In this document: positions 13,207-24,849 of the stretch, piece after piece
Position numbering within the stretch: the stretch's first letter is position 1
Layout: each line of letters begins with the position of its first letter
NCBI GenBank assembly: GCA_025677835.1
Contig: JAIXMR010000014.1
Coordinates: forward strand, 248,001-312,000
From: Sporodiniella umbellata
Lineage: Eukaryota; Mucoromycota; Mucoromycetes; Mucorales; Rhizopodaceae
Direction: 5' to 3'
Length of the DNA: 64,000 bases
Notes under the pieces: model-generated
What the model was told of the DNA's origin: nothing
The model's database searches: none
The model's input: the letters and a program-made list of their open reading frames with translations, nothing else
Made by a program: the position numbers and the translations under genes

Positions 13207-14260
13207 TTATAACCCATGATGAGATAAAAGTTCAATAGAAGATGTATCATGTGAGCGCATAAACAATGAAGGCGCATTCAAAGGATGTTTTTGGTTTGCA
13301 TAATATCCATAAAGGGGATCGTTTGAAAAGACGTTTTGATCGTTATGCGCATAAAACAATACATCGTCAGACGGGTGAACCAGCGGGTGTGTTGGAGTAG
13401 AATACAAATTATCGTAAGAATGGAACGAGCCTCGATAGTCAAATAGTTCGCGGCTCTCTTGGCTATAGTTTCTTTTAAGAGAAGGGGGTGATGACACATA
13501 ATTGACGGGTTCATGACCATTTACAGATGTTGGGGTGGCAGAAGACATGTCACTGTCTTCATTAAAGGGCATATCTACATTTGTGATACCAGAATCAAAC
13601 GAATAGGCGTGTCTGATAGGTGTTACGATCTTATCCACCATAGGACAAGGGGCGCTATTTCTTCGAGTAATACAGAAAGGACAGTGTCGAACAAACTGGG
13701 CAACAAGCTCTTTAGGTATCCAGGAGTACCTTTTTCGAACCTATTTTAATTGGAAAGAGAAAAACATAAAGGTGTGTTGGCTCAATGCTCTTGTCATTTT
13801 GTTTTCTTTTTATAAATCATACCAGAGCAGAAGTTTTGTCGCGTCCACCATGATGTACTTCCCGATGAGCTTTAACCAAAATAGTATAAATACTGTCTTT
13901 TGTGGCTACTGGCTTTTTGTCATGAAATACAACGTTTTTCGAGCCCGCTTCAAATCGGAACATCTTCTTCACCCAAAAACGAAATTGAGCAGTCGAATGT
14001 GTGGTGTTTTTTGGGTCGTTCAGTACCTGTTGGATTTGCATGTAGCGGTTTTGATTAATTAAAGCCTTGTCTCTCTTCTTGGGACTCAGGTTGTTGAGGT
14101 AACAGTTCACAATCTCATTGAACTTTTGTTCACTAGGCACTTTATCACCATCATCAAATAGAAGGTTGGCAGATTTCGGTGGTGAAAAGAAGCGAGGAGA
14201 TTCACTCAGATGATAGTTGCTATAAGAGCAGTTTTGGTAGTCTGATTGGTTTGATTTCAT
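13207..14260 (-). CDS. Protein with integrase-type H2C2 zinc finger, function unknown
   Basis: Two exons, 14260-13823 and 13740-13207, joined in phase 0, give 323 aa. The join completes a zinc-binding motif of the retroelement integrase type: His132 and His136 (HREVH), followed across the intron by Cys166 and Cys169 (HCPFC), with HHGG and a YSWIP stretch between, as in integrase H2C2 fingers. There is no catalytic DDE core. Residues 1-40 and 185-323 are polar, rich in Ser, Asn and Tyr and probably disordered. Residues 55-80 contain a helical segment (FNEIVNCYLNNLSPKKRD). It could be a domesticated integrase fragment acting as a DNA- or protein-binding factor; that role is inference. The two fragments on either side of the intron are both needed for the motif, which supports the gene model. 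Confidence 0.75.
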
Positions 14261-14398
14261 AGAGTGAATATGATATAATAGATATAATAGAAGAAAAGGT
14301 TTTTTTAAAAAAAAAAAATGAAAAAGTTTTTAACAAGACAAACTCAAGTTTCTTTTTTTTTTATATGTACATGTCCAAAACAAGAAGCATGAGGGGCA

Positions 14399-14442
<44 letters not shown>

Positions 14443-17400
14443 ATAATAATAATAATAATAGTAATTATAATAATAGTTAACAATATCGATAATAATGTGG
14501 ATCAACAATATCTCACAGATATTTCCAATCAAGTAAAGGACAAAGCAGCAACTAAATATGATTGGCCCAAAAAAAAGCACAGAAACTTTGGCCACCATCT
14601 GTGTTGTCACTTAAAAAGTTATATTTACGACCAATTTAAAAGTTCTAGTCTCTGTTTTTATTATTTTATCCACTATTCTTTACATAGTCAGCTTTTTTTA
14701 AAGGGTCAACGATCAATCTAAAGCGATTGTCAATCACAATAAACTAGCAAGTGATTAGTACCTATTAGTTAAGCTATTCTCTTTTCGGGGGGGTTTTTTT
14801 TTTATTATATTTTTTTTTTTTTTTTTAGCTTTTATCAAGACAATTTTAAGTGAGTTTTGTCTATTCCCCTAAACTGTATGCAAGATTTATAATAAGTATC
14901 TATCATATTACATCAAAGTGCCATTTTTTCAATATTCCTAATTGATAGTTATTACAAGAGTAACATCAATCTTGCGAAAGCCTAGCATGTCACTGCATCT
15001 CAATTCTGCTCCTCTTTTTTTGTTTTATACCAGCAACAACACTTGTAATAGTCCTAAGCTATCTATTTTTGCATTAAACTTTGTTCTTGTTCAAAAACAC
15101 AAAGTTCATGTCATGCCTATACTTTTAAAGGCTTTTTCTTTCCCTGCCCATCATAGAGTCTTACATCTTTGCATTTTTATGTCATGTCTGTTGTACTTTC
15201 ATAAAGCTCTACCATATTTGCTCACCTTCTCTCTCTTTTTTTTTTATACATGCATACTCTTGCTTGTAAAATCTCTGATGTCGTTTTTTTCTTTCGGATC
15301 GATTTTATTTTTCTAAAAAAAAAACAATTTAATAGATAATCTTCCACTATCTACAATATGTTAGAGACTAGGTCGAAAAAAATAAATAAATAAAAGCAAA
15401 AATAAAACCATATACTCTAAAACAGCACTTGAATATTCTTAGGATAGAAGATCCATTTTATAGATGCGTGTGGTAAACACGTTTTTTTTTTGTTGCAATG
15501 TATAAAAGGTATGTATCTCAAATCATGTATATAATTGCCTATTAAAAATTTTCATCCTATAGTTACTGCCTAGACTCTTTAAACCATTGTAGCATTAAAA
15601 TCGCAAACAAGTGGTGCCATTACTACACATACTGCGCACATCATAAAGGAAGTGGCCTGATTTTTGCTGTTACCGTATGGAATAGATATGTACATCTCAC
15701 TTTTTTTTTTTACACTACAAAAGTGACAGCAGACTGCATTAGCTCTATCTATCAAACCGCTTTGATTCATGCATAAAACTTTTGGCTTTAGGTTGTTCTA
15801 CGTTTGTTTAAAAAGGGCACTTGGATCTTTCCAAAAAAAAAAAAAAGCATCTAGTTTGTTTAGACACTGTCTTGACGGCAATACACAAACAGAATAAAAC
15901 AAACACTATAAACTCTTAAGTTGACATACTCTAACATGGAAAAGATAAGAAAGGTTCTCACACGAAAGTGTAAAGTGTGACGTTTTGTATTGTATCTTTT
16001 TTTGCTTTCTCTACGAAAATTAACATCAAACTCCCACGGTCTAAAGGTTGATGTCAGGAAGCCTCATTTTTAAACGTTTATAGGGGAAGCTAGGGCTTTA
16101 TGCTGAAATTACTGCGAATGATCACGGTCTATAGATTTTTTCCCCCTCTGATTCGACAGCCTACTAGCATTATTTTAAGGGCTGTGAAACTAAAGTGACT
16201 TTGTAAGGGAATCGTGTGTGCTTCGATCAATAGAGAAGAGACCTAAGGTTTTGTTTCTTTCGTGATTTCATGCTTATTAAAAAATATTTGCATTTACACA
16301 AAAAAAGGTGAAACTGCTAGAATTGCTAGTTTTCGATAGATCGCTGCTTGTATGAACCGTGGTGTTTAGTTTGGTGACGAAGGTCTTTGTAACACGCAAA
16401 TGAACATATGCATGGTTGTCTTATTCTAATAGTTTTGGCATTCTAGCTTTTACATACTTTGCTTTCATTTCTGCTGAATTGTACTTCTAAACTATTTCTT
16501 TCTTTTGTTTCTTTTCTATGTTTCCTTTAATTCTTTTTTCATCATTGAATTATTGGACTCCCAAAACTATAAATACCCCAAATAGGCGACTGAAAAAACA
16601 AACAAACAGTAAGCAGATTATAAAAACAAGGCTGCTATTCAATTTTGTAAGCTTTTAATTCTTAGTGCATCAATCGGATCGTATAGTTGTATGTGCTAGT
16701 ACCAACTCCAAAAGGATCCCATAATAGGCTTTTTTTATGCAGAAAGCTTGTAGCTACACTCACCAACTTGAAAAAGTATTAAGAGTACACTACAACGCCA
16801 AAAAAAAAAAAAAAAAAAAATAGTAAGGAACGTTTTTAAACTTTCAGCTGTACAATCGTTTTGCGGGTATTCTTTTTAGTCTAAACATCCATCACCAAGA
16901 AAAACATATATATGTTTTCATATACATACATACACATAGAAATACACTCAAACACCTAAAGTCGGTCCGAGTACTATACAATACACATAATTGGTACCAA
17001 AAAGCTTAAAACTCAAGAGCTTGCATTGAGAAAGCTATTTTGTTATTTGAAATAGTTGACTAGTTTTACAGCAGGGATCGAAAACCACAAAAAAGTACAT
17101 TGTAAGCTGCCGCTATTGGCTCATCCCTCAAGTATTGAGGCGTCCTAAGGTTTTTTTTCTTACACTTGGGATCAATGGCCAGCCTTCAAAACTAAGAGCG
17201 GAGCAATTTGGTTTTATACTAGTTGCTGATTATGTACTACAACAGTTAGCAAGAGAGATTAAATGTTAACTACTGCGAAAATTTTTCAAAGGCCTCAAGA
17301 GGATATTTTGTTTTAAAACGAGATAATAAAAGTTTTGTTATGTTTTGAGACAATCCAAAAAGATTTGATCTAAGCAGCTGAGTACCTTTATAGTTTTCGG

Positions 17401-17603
17401 TAACTAGAGAAGAATCTTTGCTAGACGTACTGGTAATTTTCTGCTGCAGAATTTAGCCTGCTTCAATTTAAAAAGTCATTTATTTTTTTTCTGCAAGGCT
17501 TATTTTATGCTTTGGCTTTATCAAAAAAAAAAAAAAACACACACACAAAAACTCAGAACCTATTGATATTTCTTTTTCTTACCAAAAAAAAAAAAGTTGA
17601 GAA
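14261..17603. other. Large AT-rich intergenic region, no gene recognised
   Basis: 3.3 kb between divergent genes, the largest gene-free stretch outside the island. It contains a 35-A run followed by an AAT/TAA repeat at 14406-14461 and many shorter runs. The longest open frame (14942-15316, 124 codons) is hydrophobic and unrecognisable, with no matching splice or start context. I looked for tRNA box B, 5S, U6 and SRP-like motifs and saw none. It may hold the promoters of both flanking genes and perhaps non-coding RNA, but nothing in it proves that. Confidence 0.55.
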
Positions 17604-20600
17604 ATGGCCAGTCTTGAAATAACACCTCGTGTAGTAGAAGCTCTCACGGCCTTATATAGCCCAGAAGCCACTGGAAGTAAAAAAGAGATTACAAGGTGGT
17701 TAGAAAGTTTTCAGAAAAAGGTATCACGTCTGCAATCATCTCACTTCCCCTTTTTTCTCAAAAAAAAAAAAAAAAGCTGAGTGATCCATCTAACAAACCA
17801 TTTAGCCTGAGGCCTGGGCAGTTGCCGACTACCTTTTAACTAAAAAAGACTCTGATTTTCAAACGCGGTTATTTGCTGCACAAACACTGAAAATCAAAGT
17901 AATTTGGCCGAATTCAAACTAAAAACTTACTTTCTGAATGCTAGATTACATACGATTTACAGAACTTGAATTTACAAGCTCGTTTACAATTACGCGATTC
18001 TCTTGTTGAATTAGTGTCTGAACCAAATGCCCCAAAGGCTCTTATAGTCCAGCTGTGTTTAGCTCTTGCAGATCTAGCTATACAGATACTGGACTGGAAG
18101 ACAGTGGTTGGTGATATGGTAGATAAGTTAGGACAGACACCTGAAAAAGTGGAATGCCTGCTCGAATTCTTGAAAGTTCTACCAGAGGAAATGCAGTCTA
18201 ACACAAGAATACCTTTAAGCGTAACACAACAGCAATACAAATAGTCATTTATGCTCAACACCATATTTAGGAAGATGAGTATAAAATGAGAGCCAAGGAA
18301 ATAATTGATAACAATGCAGAAAGGGTACTCAGTCTGCTATCCGCCTACATGCAATCCAGTGGTAAAATACAACAGCAAAACAACATGCAATGTCTCTAAC
18401 ATCTACGGTTTGTCTAACTTTTTTTTTTTTTGGAAAACAGGTGACAACAGTGGATTACAACAAAACATATTCATGTGTCTTCATGTTTGGATATATACCG
18501 GATCTTTGGATATCAGATCAGTTGTTGCTAGTCCTTTGTATCAACTGTCTGTCCAAGCGTTGGAGTCGCAAGAATTATTTGATGTAGCTGTCGAAATTAT
18601 CACAGAAATAATTCGAAATACTTCAGAAGAAGATTGTTATGCAGACATCGTCCAACAGATTTACCCTCTTTTTGCAACAATGTTGGTAAAGCTGAGATTG
18701 GCTATTAGTGAAAATGATGACGATGTAGTTAAAGGCTACTGTAGCATATTTGTGGAAGCAGGTGTTTCCTACGTTGTTTTGATGGCTAAACACCCTGACG
18801 CATTCAACATGCTGCTGGAAGGAATAAGCGAATGTGCAGCATATTCCGAAGTTGATATTGTAGAAATGACTTTTGGTTTTTGGTACGAACTAACCAAAGT
18901 ACTAGAAACACACACATATCGCTCAGCTTTACCCTCTTTTGTGGCTTACTATGATGCTCTGACTGATATTCTAATTAAACACCTTCAATATCCCTCTGAT
19001 GATACAGAGATGACGCTACAAAGCCGGGATGAATTTAGCGATTTCAGACATCATATGGGAGATACCTTGAAAGATTGTTGTCGTATTTTGACACCTCAGC
19101 GATGTCTACTCAAACCGCTGAATACATTGACACAGCTTCTTTCCAGCCCCACTTCGACTTGGCAACAAATTGAAGCGCCCATCTTTTCTCTTCGGTCGAT
19201 GGGAGCTGAGGTTCCCAAAGACGAAAATGAAGTAATGCCAGTAATTATGGATATGTTATCAAAATTGCCAGATCATCCAAAAATCCGCTATGCAGCAACA
19301 CTTGTTATTTCCAGATACTCCTTTTGGACAAAATATCATCCACAGTATATTACATACCAGCTCAACTTTATTTCTTCTGGTTTTGGAAATGCGGAAGTTG
19401 CTGCAGCAAGCGCTCTTGCTTTGAAGCATCTTTGTAAAGATTGTAGTATGGTAAGTACCATCTATATCAGAGATCTGGACAAATATATCTGGAACTGAAT
19501 ACTATCAATAGGAACTTGTGGAGTTTGTTCCTCAGCTTCAGATGTTTTATGCCAACGTAGGGAACACGCTCAGCTATAGAGATAAATCTGAGGTTACTGA
19601 GGCCATATGTCATGTGATTGCTGTGCTTCCTGTTGCATCAATTAAGGACGCTTTGCAGTCTTTCTGTCTGCCTGTAGCTCAAAAATTACATGCGATGGCT
19701 TCAAAAGGCAAAGACGGTGTTTCTCCCAGTCAATATGTTGAAATTGGAGGTAGCCTATAAATCATTATAGCCTAAACAAAATTGACCTCTTTCTGTTTAG
19801 ACACTGCTGAGCAGATATCAACCTTTTTTAAGTTAATACGGCCCAAAATTCCTTTAGAGCAATCCCATCCTTGTGTAGAATTCATTGTGGAAATCATGCC
19901 CGTGTTGGATTTAACCATGGCTAACTTTGGCGATGTTGTTACAGTGTGTGAACCAACCTGTGCCTGTTTCGTAGAAATGATTTCTTCTTATGGGCCCCAC
20001 CTTCTTCCATTCTCGGCCTCAATTATGGAGCGTATGGTGAACGGCTTTGAGGCTACAAGCAATGCTGCTTATGTTTGGGTAGCTTCTCAATTTGTATCAG
20101 CATTTGTAAATGATCAAAAGATGTTTTCTTTGTGTTGGGAACTTATTACAAAAATGAGCGAGTTGCTTTTTACCAAGATGCAAGGACCTCTCGGAAAACA
20201 GCTAACATTTGCCATTTGCGATTATTATGAGCTTATTACTATTGTTACAGAGCAGGCACCTCACATGCTTATACATGATCTTGCATTTTTGTCATCGGTG
20301 TTCCGAGCTGCTTTGGAAGGACTGAAGGTGGACGACACTTACTGTTTGGTAGTCATATACAGATTCTACTGCTGTGCACTTAAAACAGTAGTGGGTAGGG
20401 AGCAGATTTTGAACATAATTAGAGGCATTGGCGAAGAACTGGTTGTCCATACCGTCCAACGATCAGTAAAATCATACATTGCACAAGTTGTTGACGAAGC
20501 TGTTGAGTTTCTAAAAGCTATATCACAAGCCCTGCCCAATGAGTCTTTACAATGGATGGCATCTGCGATGAACCAAATATCTGAAGATTATTCAGGTCTC

Positions 20601-20782
20601 GACAAAAAGAATGAGCTGTTAAATGCTTGGGCATTGTACGTACAAAAAAAAAAAAAAAAAACGGAGAATTAATTACCCTTATTTTTCTAATGCCTAGGGC
20701 TATCAATGAGCATCAATGGGGTCGCTTGACACGTCATTTCTCTCGATTTTTAGCTACTTGCAAAAGATCTGATAAGTCTTAA
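17604..20782 (+). CDS. Importin-beta family nuclear import receptor, Mtr10 / transportin-SR type
   Basis: Eight exons: 17604-17720, 17806-17898, 17945-18220, 18271-18361, 18441-19450, 19512-19749, 19801-20635 and 20698-20782, giving 914 aa, close to the usual 920-970. Residues 1-75 form the importin-beta N-terminal repeat (SKKEITRWLESFQKK, PEAWAVADYLL). The exportin-1-like segment follows (NAPKALIVQLCLALADLAIQ), then repeated helices of HEAT type to the end. Family members carry SR-rich splicing factors or mRNA-binding proteins such as Npl3 into the nucleus and release them on Ran-GTP. Every intron shifts or breaks the frame if kept, and each join restores conserved text, for example SAYMQSSGDNSG across intron 4. 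Intron 7 starts GTACGT followed directly by a long A run. Substrate choice between Mtr10 and TNPO3 roles cannot be decided here. Confidence 0.92.
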
Positions 20783-22147
20783 TTGTATTTTGTTTTGTAT
20801 TTGATAAAAAAAAAAAGGAGTGTACGTTTTTTTTTTTAAAATGAAAGGTTTTCTTTGCTTAATCAAGTCTATATGCTTATTTCTATGCATGCAAGCAGTC
20901 GTAAATTTACAGTATTAAAATTTATTTCCCGGGTTATAAAAATAGTTGTTAGCTTTCCTTTTTGTATTTCAGTCCACATAGAATCAATTTTGAGGCTTCT
21001 TTTAGAAAAAAAAGTGAATACTTTGAATACATTATGGTATGCTGCCTTTACTTGAAAAGATTTTCCGGTGCAGGCTTTGTTTCATTGAACATCTAATTTC
21101 CACCAGATAATTTTCTTCAGACTTTGCATCTATTTTTGGTGACTAAAACGAGTTGGCTGTGTCGTTTTTATTTGCCCAAGAAACAGATCGGGTTTTGGTA
21201 GACTATCTTCCCTAGTTACTTCTAGGTATTACTTTGTTGAATTTGGCAAGTACAAACAACTGAGTAGGGCGCATAACAGTCTCAAACGTTAATCACCTGT
21301 CATTTAGCTTCCCGTATTTTAAATCAATAGGACTGCAACATATAACGGCAGCTAACATAGCAGTTCGAGTGGCTATGTGAGAGGTAAATTAAACAACAAT
21401 ACATACGTCGATAGCTAATGGCATATACTGTTTATGGTGATTATTCGAAACAAGCTATATTGTCATAACAATTGCTTTTTGATTATGGGGGTAACTGTAG
21501 AAGACTTTTTGAAAGCAAGGACTGATTTTATATCTAGTTTACTTGCCACTAAATCAGCAAAAAAGAGACGCTTAGTTCTAGGTCATACTCAGACGAGCCA
21601 GTTTCTGTAGTGCCAACGCTTCAACAAGAAGAGAGTACCAACTTTAGGACTAACGATAATAAAAGGTGATTCAATGCATAAACTACATCCCAAGGCCATA
21701 CATATAGCAGCGCCAAAACGCTCTGCATCCCAAATATTGAAAGGTCAATAGTATTTGATTTTAATATGGCCCCCTGAGCGCTTATTAATACCATGAATTA
21801 TGTTTTAAAACCACTCTGGCCACAGGGTATCAAATTGGTTCATTATTAAGGTGGCATATATGCGCTTAAAAAAATAAAAGGAAAAAGTCTAATAAAGAAT
21901 TTGATTGTAAAATACTCAACCCAGATAGGTTTTTGGTCAACTGGATACAATCTGTGACCCAACTTATTTTCTACTTTTGAGAAGTCCACCGAAAAGGTTT
22001 AAGCCAATCAATTTCTTGGCTTTTTGTGTAAGGTTTAGTGTCCCATATTCAACAGCCGACGCCTTCGCGTTTATAAAAAAATTTGATGAGCTAATAGAAT
22101 CCGACAGCTTTTCTTTTGTTTTATTTTTGAAACCACTTCAATTTCAT
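20783..22147. other. Intergenic between importin and permease, no clear gene
   Basis: 1.4 kb of AT-rich sequence. An ATG at 21485 opens a 41-codon frame ending at 21610 with a basic middle (SAKKRR). It has no recognisable family and is too short to call. The region upstream of 22148 must contain the permease promoter. Confidence 0.5.
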
Positions 22148-24725
22148 ATGGCTGGCGAAGAATTAGCGGAACAGGTCAGTTCAGTGCCTGCAGACAAGCC
22201 ACAGAAATACACGACAGAGAAAGACAATACATCAAACAACTCTGCAGAACCTGACGATATAATAGAAAACGAAGAAGAGCAGGATGTTGAATCGCTTCAG
22301 CATGGGACACACCGAGGCCTCAATGCCAGACATATTCAAATGATTTCATTAGGAGGTTGTATTGGGTATGAACTCATCGGCTATCTTTTTTGTTTAGCTC
22401 ACACTACTTTAGTACTGGCCTTTTCTTGAGTTCTGGTAACGGTATTGCAGAGGTACAGATAGACTGATAGCTGTCATCTCTACTAAACACGTCAACCTAT
22501 ATATAGGCTGGTCCCGCTGGTGCCTTGATTGCGTACTGTGTTGGTAAGTCGTACAACATGTTCTATTTGTTTTCATAATGAGTCACACTGTGATACTAAC
22601 GTTGTCTGTTTTTGACAGTTGGGGTTATGGTAAAGATTAGGTTATTTTCCCAGTGGAGAGCGGGAGATTAATTTACACTGTTTAGGTTTATTGTATTATG
22701 ACTTGTTTAGGGGAAATGGCAACGTTCATGCCTGGTAAGTTCTGGCAACGAAACCAGCCTGAATTTACTGACTGTTACTGTAGTGTCCGGTTCTTTTAAT
22801 CACTATGCCACACGTTTTATTGATCCCTCACTCGGATTTGCCTTAGGCTGGAACTATTGGTTTTGTGTAAGTATTAAAAACAACTTTTACTGTCTTTGTT
22901 GATTAATTATATTTCAAATAGTGGGTATGTTTGAGACATTTTTTATTTTCTCTTGTTTCTCTATTAACTCTTTCTTGACCTCTTACCAAAAAAAAAAAAA
23001 AAAGGCTATTGGAATGGCAGCAGGTAAATAGTGCACATACCATTTTCGGAAATGATTGGTACAAAAAAGTTGGCACATGTACTTTTTTTAAAATTGGACA
23101 GCCGAATGTATCACTGATTTCCGAGAAGTCTTCATATTATGAGCGCTCATCGAAAATATAATAGAGCTTGCTGCTGCCGCTTCAATTATCAAGTACTGGG
23201 GTCGCTCTTTACCTGATGCAGCCTGGTCTGTAATCTTTTTGGTTCTTATTGTCTTGGTCAATTTAGTGGGTGTAAAGCTTTTTGGCGAACTTGAATACTG
23301 GTTTGCAATGATTAAGATACTGATAGTGCTCGTTTTTATCATTGTTGGTAAGACCAGAAAGCAATGAGTTATTCGTGTGCTCACAACAACCAATTAGGTA
23401 TCCTTACTACCTCTGGTGCTCTTGGCGGTCATACTATTGGCTTCGAGTAAACTCATACACAAATACATACAAACGGTAACTAATCTGTGCCTTTTTTTTT
23501 TTTTAAAAAAAAAAAAAAAAACCATAGATATTGGAGTAATCCAGGCGCATTCAATAATGGCGGATTGGGCACTATTAGTGTTTTGCTTTCCGCGGGTTTC
23601 TCGTTTCAAGGAACTGAAATTGGTAAAAATCAAAAAAATTAAAAACATTGCATACTTATCAGTTTTATATCATCCTAGTTGGTATTACTGCCGGCGAAGC
23701 AAAAAACCCCACAAAGACAGTGCCTCGCGCTATCCGTAACACATGTTGGCGTATTATCTTCTTTTATATCATCACTATCTTTTTGCTGGGAATGTGTATC
23801 CCTTATACCAATCCAGGGCTAATGAATGCTGATGGTGGAGCTAGTACTGCGGCCTTTACCTTGGTTTTTGAGGCGGCAGGTATCACAGTAGGTGCTCATG
23901 TTATTAACGCCGTTGTTCTTACAAGGTAAGAGCCATAAAGGCTTTGGGTAAATATGAAAGTGCACTGTTTGCTAATATACATAAAATCTAAGCGTTTTGT
24001 CTGCTGCAAACTCCTCTTTGTATACTACTTCTCGTACACTGTTGGGTTTGGCCCGTGACGGAAACGCATTTTCTTGTCTCGGTTACGTCAATAGATACGG
24101 AGCTCCTCACTGGTAAGTAATAGTTTGTGCCAAGTCAAGCGTACAACTTAACAGTTTTTGTTTACTTAGGGCTGTTTTATTCTCTTCCACTGTTGGTTTT
24201 GCCTGTGTCTTTGCTTCCATTTACAGGTATATATCACATCCTTACACTGGCAAGACTTTTTTGATTAAAACAAAACTTAGTGCCGATCAAGCTTTTGTTT
24301 GGTTCCAAGCTCTTTGCGCTATTGCTGGCTTTATTAGTTGGGCCGGTATTGGCGCTGTTCATATTCGCTTTAGACGTGCGTATGCCCGTCAAGGGAGAAG
24401 TATGGATGAGCTTCCCTACAAATCCGTAGGATATCCTTATAGCGGTATTTTTGCCTGTGTTCTTTCCATCTTGATTATCTTGGGTCAAGGCTACAAGTCA
24501 TTTACACCCCGTTTTGACACTACAACTTTTTTTATAAGCTATGTTGGTATTCTACCCTTTTTCTTCTGCTATGTAGGACACAAGATTGTTAGAAAAACAA
24601 GAATTATCTCTTTGGAAGAAGTCGATTTCGAAACAGGCCGCGTTACTCGTTTTGATATTGAAAACGATAACGAGCAAGAAAAGAACGTGTCTTTTGGAAG
24701 ACGTATTTTGAACATTATTTCATAA
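22148..24725 (+). CDS. Amino-acid permease of the yeast AAP/APC family, 15 exons
   Basis: Exons 22148-22365, 22413-22452, 22507-22543, 22619-22629, 22686-22734, 22784-22866, 22922-22924, 23005-23023, 23165-23347, 23398-23446, 23528-23622, 23679-23925, 23993-24112, 24170-24226 and 24281-24725 give 551 aa. An acidic cytosolic N-terminus (1-60) is followed by about 12 membrane helices. Diagnostic motifs are ISLGGCIGTGLFLSSG at helix 1, the CLGEMATFMP stretch, GWNYWFCWAIGMAAEL, FSFQGTEIVGITAGEAKNP and NSSLYTTSRTL. Such proteins are proton-coupled plasma-membrane amino-acid importers; substrate is not predictable. Exon 4 is 11 nt and exon 7 only 3 nt (the codon TGG). Intron 24227-24280 is 54 nt and lacks stops; its removal joins FASIY to SADQAF. 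The start is the first ATG before the acidic tail, since the longer upstream frame is AT-rich and unlike the family. Confidence 0.92.
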
Positions 24726-24849
24726 GTTTATTAGACCCATCACATACCTTTTTTTTTTCCTTGAAAATAAAACAAGACATAGGATCAAATATTTAATTAA
24801 TGGTGTATACTTTATTTATAAATTGTTATTATTATTGTTGTCTTTTGGT

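Noticed and set aside
14942..15316. 124-codon hydrophobic frame in the large intergenic region
   Set aside because: Composition follows the T-rich DNA; no family, splice context or conserved motif was seen.
21485..21610. 41-codon frame with a basic patch upstream of the permease
   Set aside because: Too short and unrecognised; such frames are expected by chance in 1.4 kb.
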